Of a DNA stretch of 6,968 nucleotides, positions 5,887 through 6,968 are shown in pieces; positions within the stretch are counted from its first letter, which is position 1; every line of letters starts with the position of its first letter. The DNA is taken from positions 1 through 6,968 of the forward strand of contig CAMLJW010000286.1 of assembly GCA_946480485.1 (NCBI GenBank), in the 5' to 3' direction. This DNA comes from an uncultured Streptomyces sp. (GTDB lineage: Bacteria; Actinomycetota; Actinomycetes; Streptomycetales; Streptomycetaceae). The notes under the pieces are model-generated. The model saw only the letters and a program-made list of their open reading frames with translations. It was not told the DNA's origin and did not search any database. The position numbers were made by a program, and so were the translations under genes.

Positions 5887-6021
5887 GCCGCGTGAGTCGG
5901 TCCTGTCTGTCGGTCGCGTGTGTCGGTCCTGTCTGTCGTTCGCATGTGTCGTTCGCGTGTGTGGTCGCGTGTGTCATTGGCGTGCGCGGTCCGGGGCGTG
6001 TGGTGGGGCGCACGTAGGCCG
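5880..6021. repeat. 11-bp direct repeat flanking the tandem array
   Basis: CACGTAGGCCG is found at 5880-5890, where it contains the asd stop codon TAG, and again at 6011-6021. The two copies are 131 bp apart with the 13-bp tandem array between them. An exact 11-bp match placed this way may mark a duplication or a deletion/insertion footprint. No transposase or terminal inverted repeats accompany it. Confidence 0.45.
5896..5985. repeat. 13-bp imperfect tandem repeat, seven units
   Basis: Units start at 5896, 5909, 5922, 5935, 5948, 5961 (12 bp) and 5973. Examples are GTCGGTCCTGTCT (units 1 and 3, identical), GTCGGTCGCGTGT, GTCGTTCGCATGT, GTCGTTCGCGTGT and the degenerate last unit GTCATTGGCGTGC. 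The array starts 9 bp after the asd stop. A period of 13 is not a codon multiple, so it is not coding. Identical non-adjacent units suggest slippage or unequal exchange. A role as a minisatellite-like 3' UTR or protein-binding array is open. Confidence 0.75.
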
Positions 6022-6216
6022 TCTGATGCGCTTGGTGCGTCTGGGTTGCCCCATCTCATCGGGGTGTGGGTCACCCTCCGTGGGGGGGGCGATGGGAGCC
6101 GCAAGGCTGAGATTCCCGGTCGTGCCGTGAATCATTTGTAGGATCTGTGTGAGTTTCGTGTTCTGGTCCGTGGCCAGGGCCACTTGGATCGGAGCTTTCC
6201 GGCGTTCGAGGATTTT

Positions 6217-6254
6217 GCTCCCCGCCCTCCGCAACCGCGCGGAGGGCGGGGAGC
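6217..6254 (+). terminator. Strong hairpin, probable transcription terminator
   Basis: The 16-bp perfect stem GCTCCCCGCCCTCCGC (6217-6232) pairs with 6239-6254 around a 6-nt loop. It is very stable. Only GTCTTTG follows on the plus strand, so the U-tract is weak, as is usual in Streptomyces. It lies 330 bp downstream of asd, so it either ends a long ask-asd 3' UTR or ends a separate short transcript from the low-GC stretch before it. Confidence 0.65.
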
Positions 6255-6342
6255 GTCTTTGCGGTCGCCCTTCAGGAGGGTGTTCGTGCGCCACGTTGGC
6301 ATGGAACATGGGCATAGGGGATGAGCTGGTACGCATGACGGC

Positions 6343-6423
6343 ATTTGACGCGCAGTCAGGCAAGCGTCGCAGAGCGCTGCCTGACGCGGTCGCGCAGCCT
6401 GACGCAAAAATGGTGCCTGTCGC
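6343..6423. repeat. GCCTGACGC repeats at 18-bp period with an embedded dyad
   Basis: GCCTGACGC is at 6379-6387 and 6397-6405, with GCCTGTCGC at 6415-6423, exactly 18 bp apart each time. A weaker match, ATTTGACGC (6343-6351), is exactly 36 bp before the first. The inverted form GTCAGGCA (6355-6362) pairs with TGCCTGAC (6378-6385), extended by CGC/GCG across a one-base bulge, forming a dyad over 6351-6388. The period is near but not equal to two helical turns. It could be an operator array for the downstream sigma gene. Confidence 0.55.
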
Positions 6424-6444
6424 GTACAACCTCGACGGGGGTAA

Positions 6445-6459
6445 GCCTGTCCAACAGGC
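6445..6459. repeat. Short perfect inverted repeat
   Basis: GCCTGT-cca-ACAGGC is a 6-bp perfect dyad with a 3-nt centre. Its arm shares GCCTG with the repeat cluster just upstream, so it may belong to the same binding array. It may equally be a small RNA hairpin in the leader of the sigma factor gene. Confidence 0.35.
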
Positions 6460-6481
6460 GTGGCAGAGGTACTCGAATTCT

Positions 6482-6512
6482 CCCCCAAGCTCTTCGAGCA
6501 GGGGGCGCCCCC
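6482..6512. repeat. REP-like hairpin common in Streptomyces intergenic DNA
   Basis: CCCCC-aa-GCTC-ttc-GAGC-a-GGGGG (6482-6505) forms a two-part stem with a small internal loop. It is followed at once by the palindrome GGGGGCGCCCCC (6501-6512), which could form a competing structure. From general familiarity, hairpins of the type CTCCCCCAAGCTC...GAGCAGGGGG recur in Streptomyces genomes between genes, often near transcript ends. It may act as a terminator or as a repeat element. It lies about 75 bp before the sigma factor start. Confidence 0.5.
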
Positions 6513-6585
6513 AGCGGCGACGCGCGGCAGGGCCCTGCGTCCGCCCCGCCGATCCCGCATGTCCAGCGCGTCCGGAGGCATGCCG

Positions 6586-6968
6586 GTGATCTCGCCCATG
6601 CCCGCCGCGCGGCCCGCCCGCATTCCGAATCAGCACGAGGGCACTGACGACGTCATGGCCGTGGGCACCACTGTCGACCATCTCACCGAGACCTACCGCG
6701 CGCACTACCGCTCGCTCCTTGGCCTCGCGGCCCTCCTCCTCGACGACACCGCGTCCTGCGAGGACGTCGTACAGGAGGCCTTCATCCGGGTGCACTCGGC
6801 GCGCAAGCGCGTGCGCGACCCGGAGAAGACGCTTGCCTATCTGCGCCAGACCGTCGTCAACCTCTCGCGGTCGGCTCTCCGGCGCCGCATCCTCGGCCTG
6901 AAGCTCCTCTCCAAGCCGATGCCCGACATGGCGAGCGCGGAGGAGGGCGCGTACGACCAGCTGGAGCG
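6586..6968 (+). CDS. SigE-family RNA polymerase sigma factor, N-terminal part (partial)
   Basis: The frame is open to the window end, giving about 127 codons of an ECF-like sigma-70 factor of the streptomycete SigE family. Region 2 is clear: L-T-E-T-Y-R-A-H-Y-R-S-L-L-G-L-A-A-L-L-L, then CEDVVQEAFIRVHSARKRV, which binds the core enzyme, and LAYLRQTVVNLSRSALRRR for -10 melting. Region 4 and the C-terminus are beyond the window. Start choice is uncertain. GTG 6586 has GGAGG (6574-6578) at 7 nt and is preferred. ATG 6559 and ATG 6580 lack well-spaced sites, and ATG 6655 sits 13 nt after GAGGG but begins closer to the conserved domain. The Pro/Ala/Arg-rich residues between 6586 and 6655 are probably a flexible extension. 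No anti-sigma factor gene is visible upstream. Its position next to ask-asd is probably conserved synteny. Confidence 0.88.
   Translation, partial: MISPMPAARPARIPNQHEGTDDVMAVGTTVDHLTETYRAHYRSLLGLAALLLDDTASCEDVVQEAFIRVHSARKRVRDPEKTLAYLRQTVVNLSRSALRRRILGLKLLSKPMPDMASAEEGAYDQLE

Larger units (their letters stand above)
5887..6585. other. Structured 700-bp region without a convincing gene
   Basis: Between asd and the sigma factor no reading frame on either strand has codon use or motifs of a protein family I know. Long open frames here are expected from GC-rich DNA. Going rightward it holds the 13-bp tandem array, a G8 run (6082-6089), and a clearly lower-GC stretch (about 6115-6216). That stretch contains a small hairpin, GGTCC-GTGGC-cagg-GCCAC-tt-GGATC (6165-6190). 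After it come the terminator-like stem at 6217-6254, the 18-bp repeat cluster with a dyad, and a REP-like hairpin. It probably contains the asd 3' end and the promoter/leader of the sigma gene, possibly also a small RNA ending at 6254. Confidence 0.6.

Noticed and set aside
5880..6021. The 11-bp direct repeat as a transposon target duplication.
   Set aside because: The DNA between is only a tandem repeat, with no terminal inverted repeats and no transposase remnant.
6092..6130. A 12-residue open frame after the G8 run as a leader peptide.
   Set aside because: It has no run of regulatory codons and no biosynthetic gene follows. The G-run is a poor ribosome site match.
6092..6175. GGCTGAGA (6104-6111) within GGGAGCC-gcaa-GGCTGAGATTCCC recalls the first half of a TPP riboswitch.
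   Set aside because: The second conserved arm (CCTGATCTGG...GCCAGCG) is absent downstream, and no thiamine gene follows.
6149..6589. Plus-strand open frame of 146 codons before the sigma factor.
   Set aside because: It crosses the terminator stem and the repeat cluster, has mixed third-position bases and no recognisable domain or ribosome site.
5974..6795. Long minus-strand open frame of 273 codons across the asd-sigma gap.
   Set aside because: It runs antisense through the sigma factor, the terminator stem and the REP-like hairpin. It shows no family motif, and long antisense frames are expected in Streptomyces DNA.

Overview
The window looks like a Streptomyces chromosome (or a close actinobacterial relative). 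GC content is high, third codon positions are almost all G or C, GTG starts are used, and the gene order recR - DUF5063 - aspartokinase - aspartate-semialdehyde dehydrogenase - SigE-family sigma factor is the type expected there. No mobile element, tRNA, rRNA or CRISPR array was seen.

Left part (1-1156): the last 26 codons of recR, then a complete DUF5063 protein on the same strand. Immediately after its stop codon lies an in-frame, 5'-truncated remnant of a SgcJ/EcaC-type (SnoaL-like, NTF2-fold) gene. Its 3' end collides with the 3' end of the histidine kinase gene that comes in from the other strand.

Middle part (1044-3193, minus strand): a two-component system, with an OmpR/PhoB-type response regulator upstream and a HAMP-HisKA-HATPase sensor kinase downstream, coupled by an ATGA overlap. 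It is divergent from the aspartokinase gene across a 268-bp intergenic region. That region holds a plausible ask promoter, a 17-bp dyad just upstream of it, and for the regulator a possible leaderless promoter with tandem 7-mer boxes. The regulator might control itself and perhaps ask, but this is only inference.

Right-centre part (3462-5886, plus strand): the ask-asd operon, catalysing the first two steps of the aspartate family pathway (lysine via diaminopimelate, methionine, threonine, isoleucine). ask also carries a well-placed internal GTG start for a C-terminal regulatory beta subunit of 173 codons. Between ask and asd lies a 33-codon open frame that overlaps the ask stop and the asd start by ATGA junctions on both sides. 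It consists largely of G/C-rich inverted repeats, including a perfect 20-bp palindrome.

Right part (5887-6968): about 700 bp without a convincing gene but rich in structure. It holds a 13-bp tandem array of seven units, an 11-bp direct repeat around it, a lower-GC stretch with hairpins, a strong 16-bp-stem terminator-like hairpin, an 18-bp-period repeat cluster and a REP-like hairpin. It is followed by the 5' part of a SigE-family sigma-70 factor gene that runs off the window.
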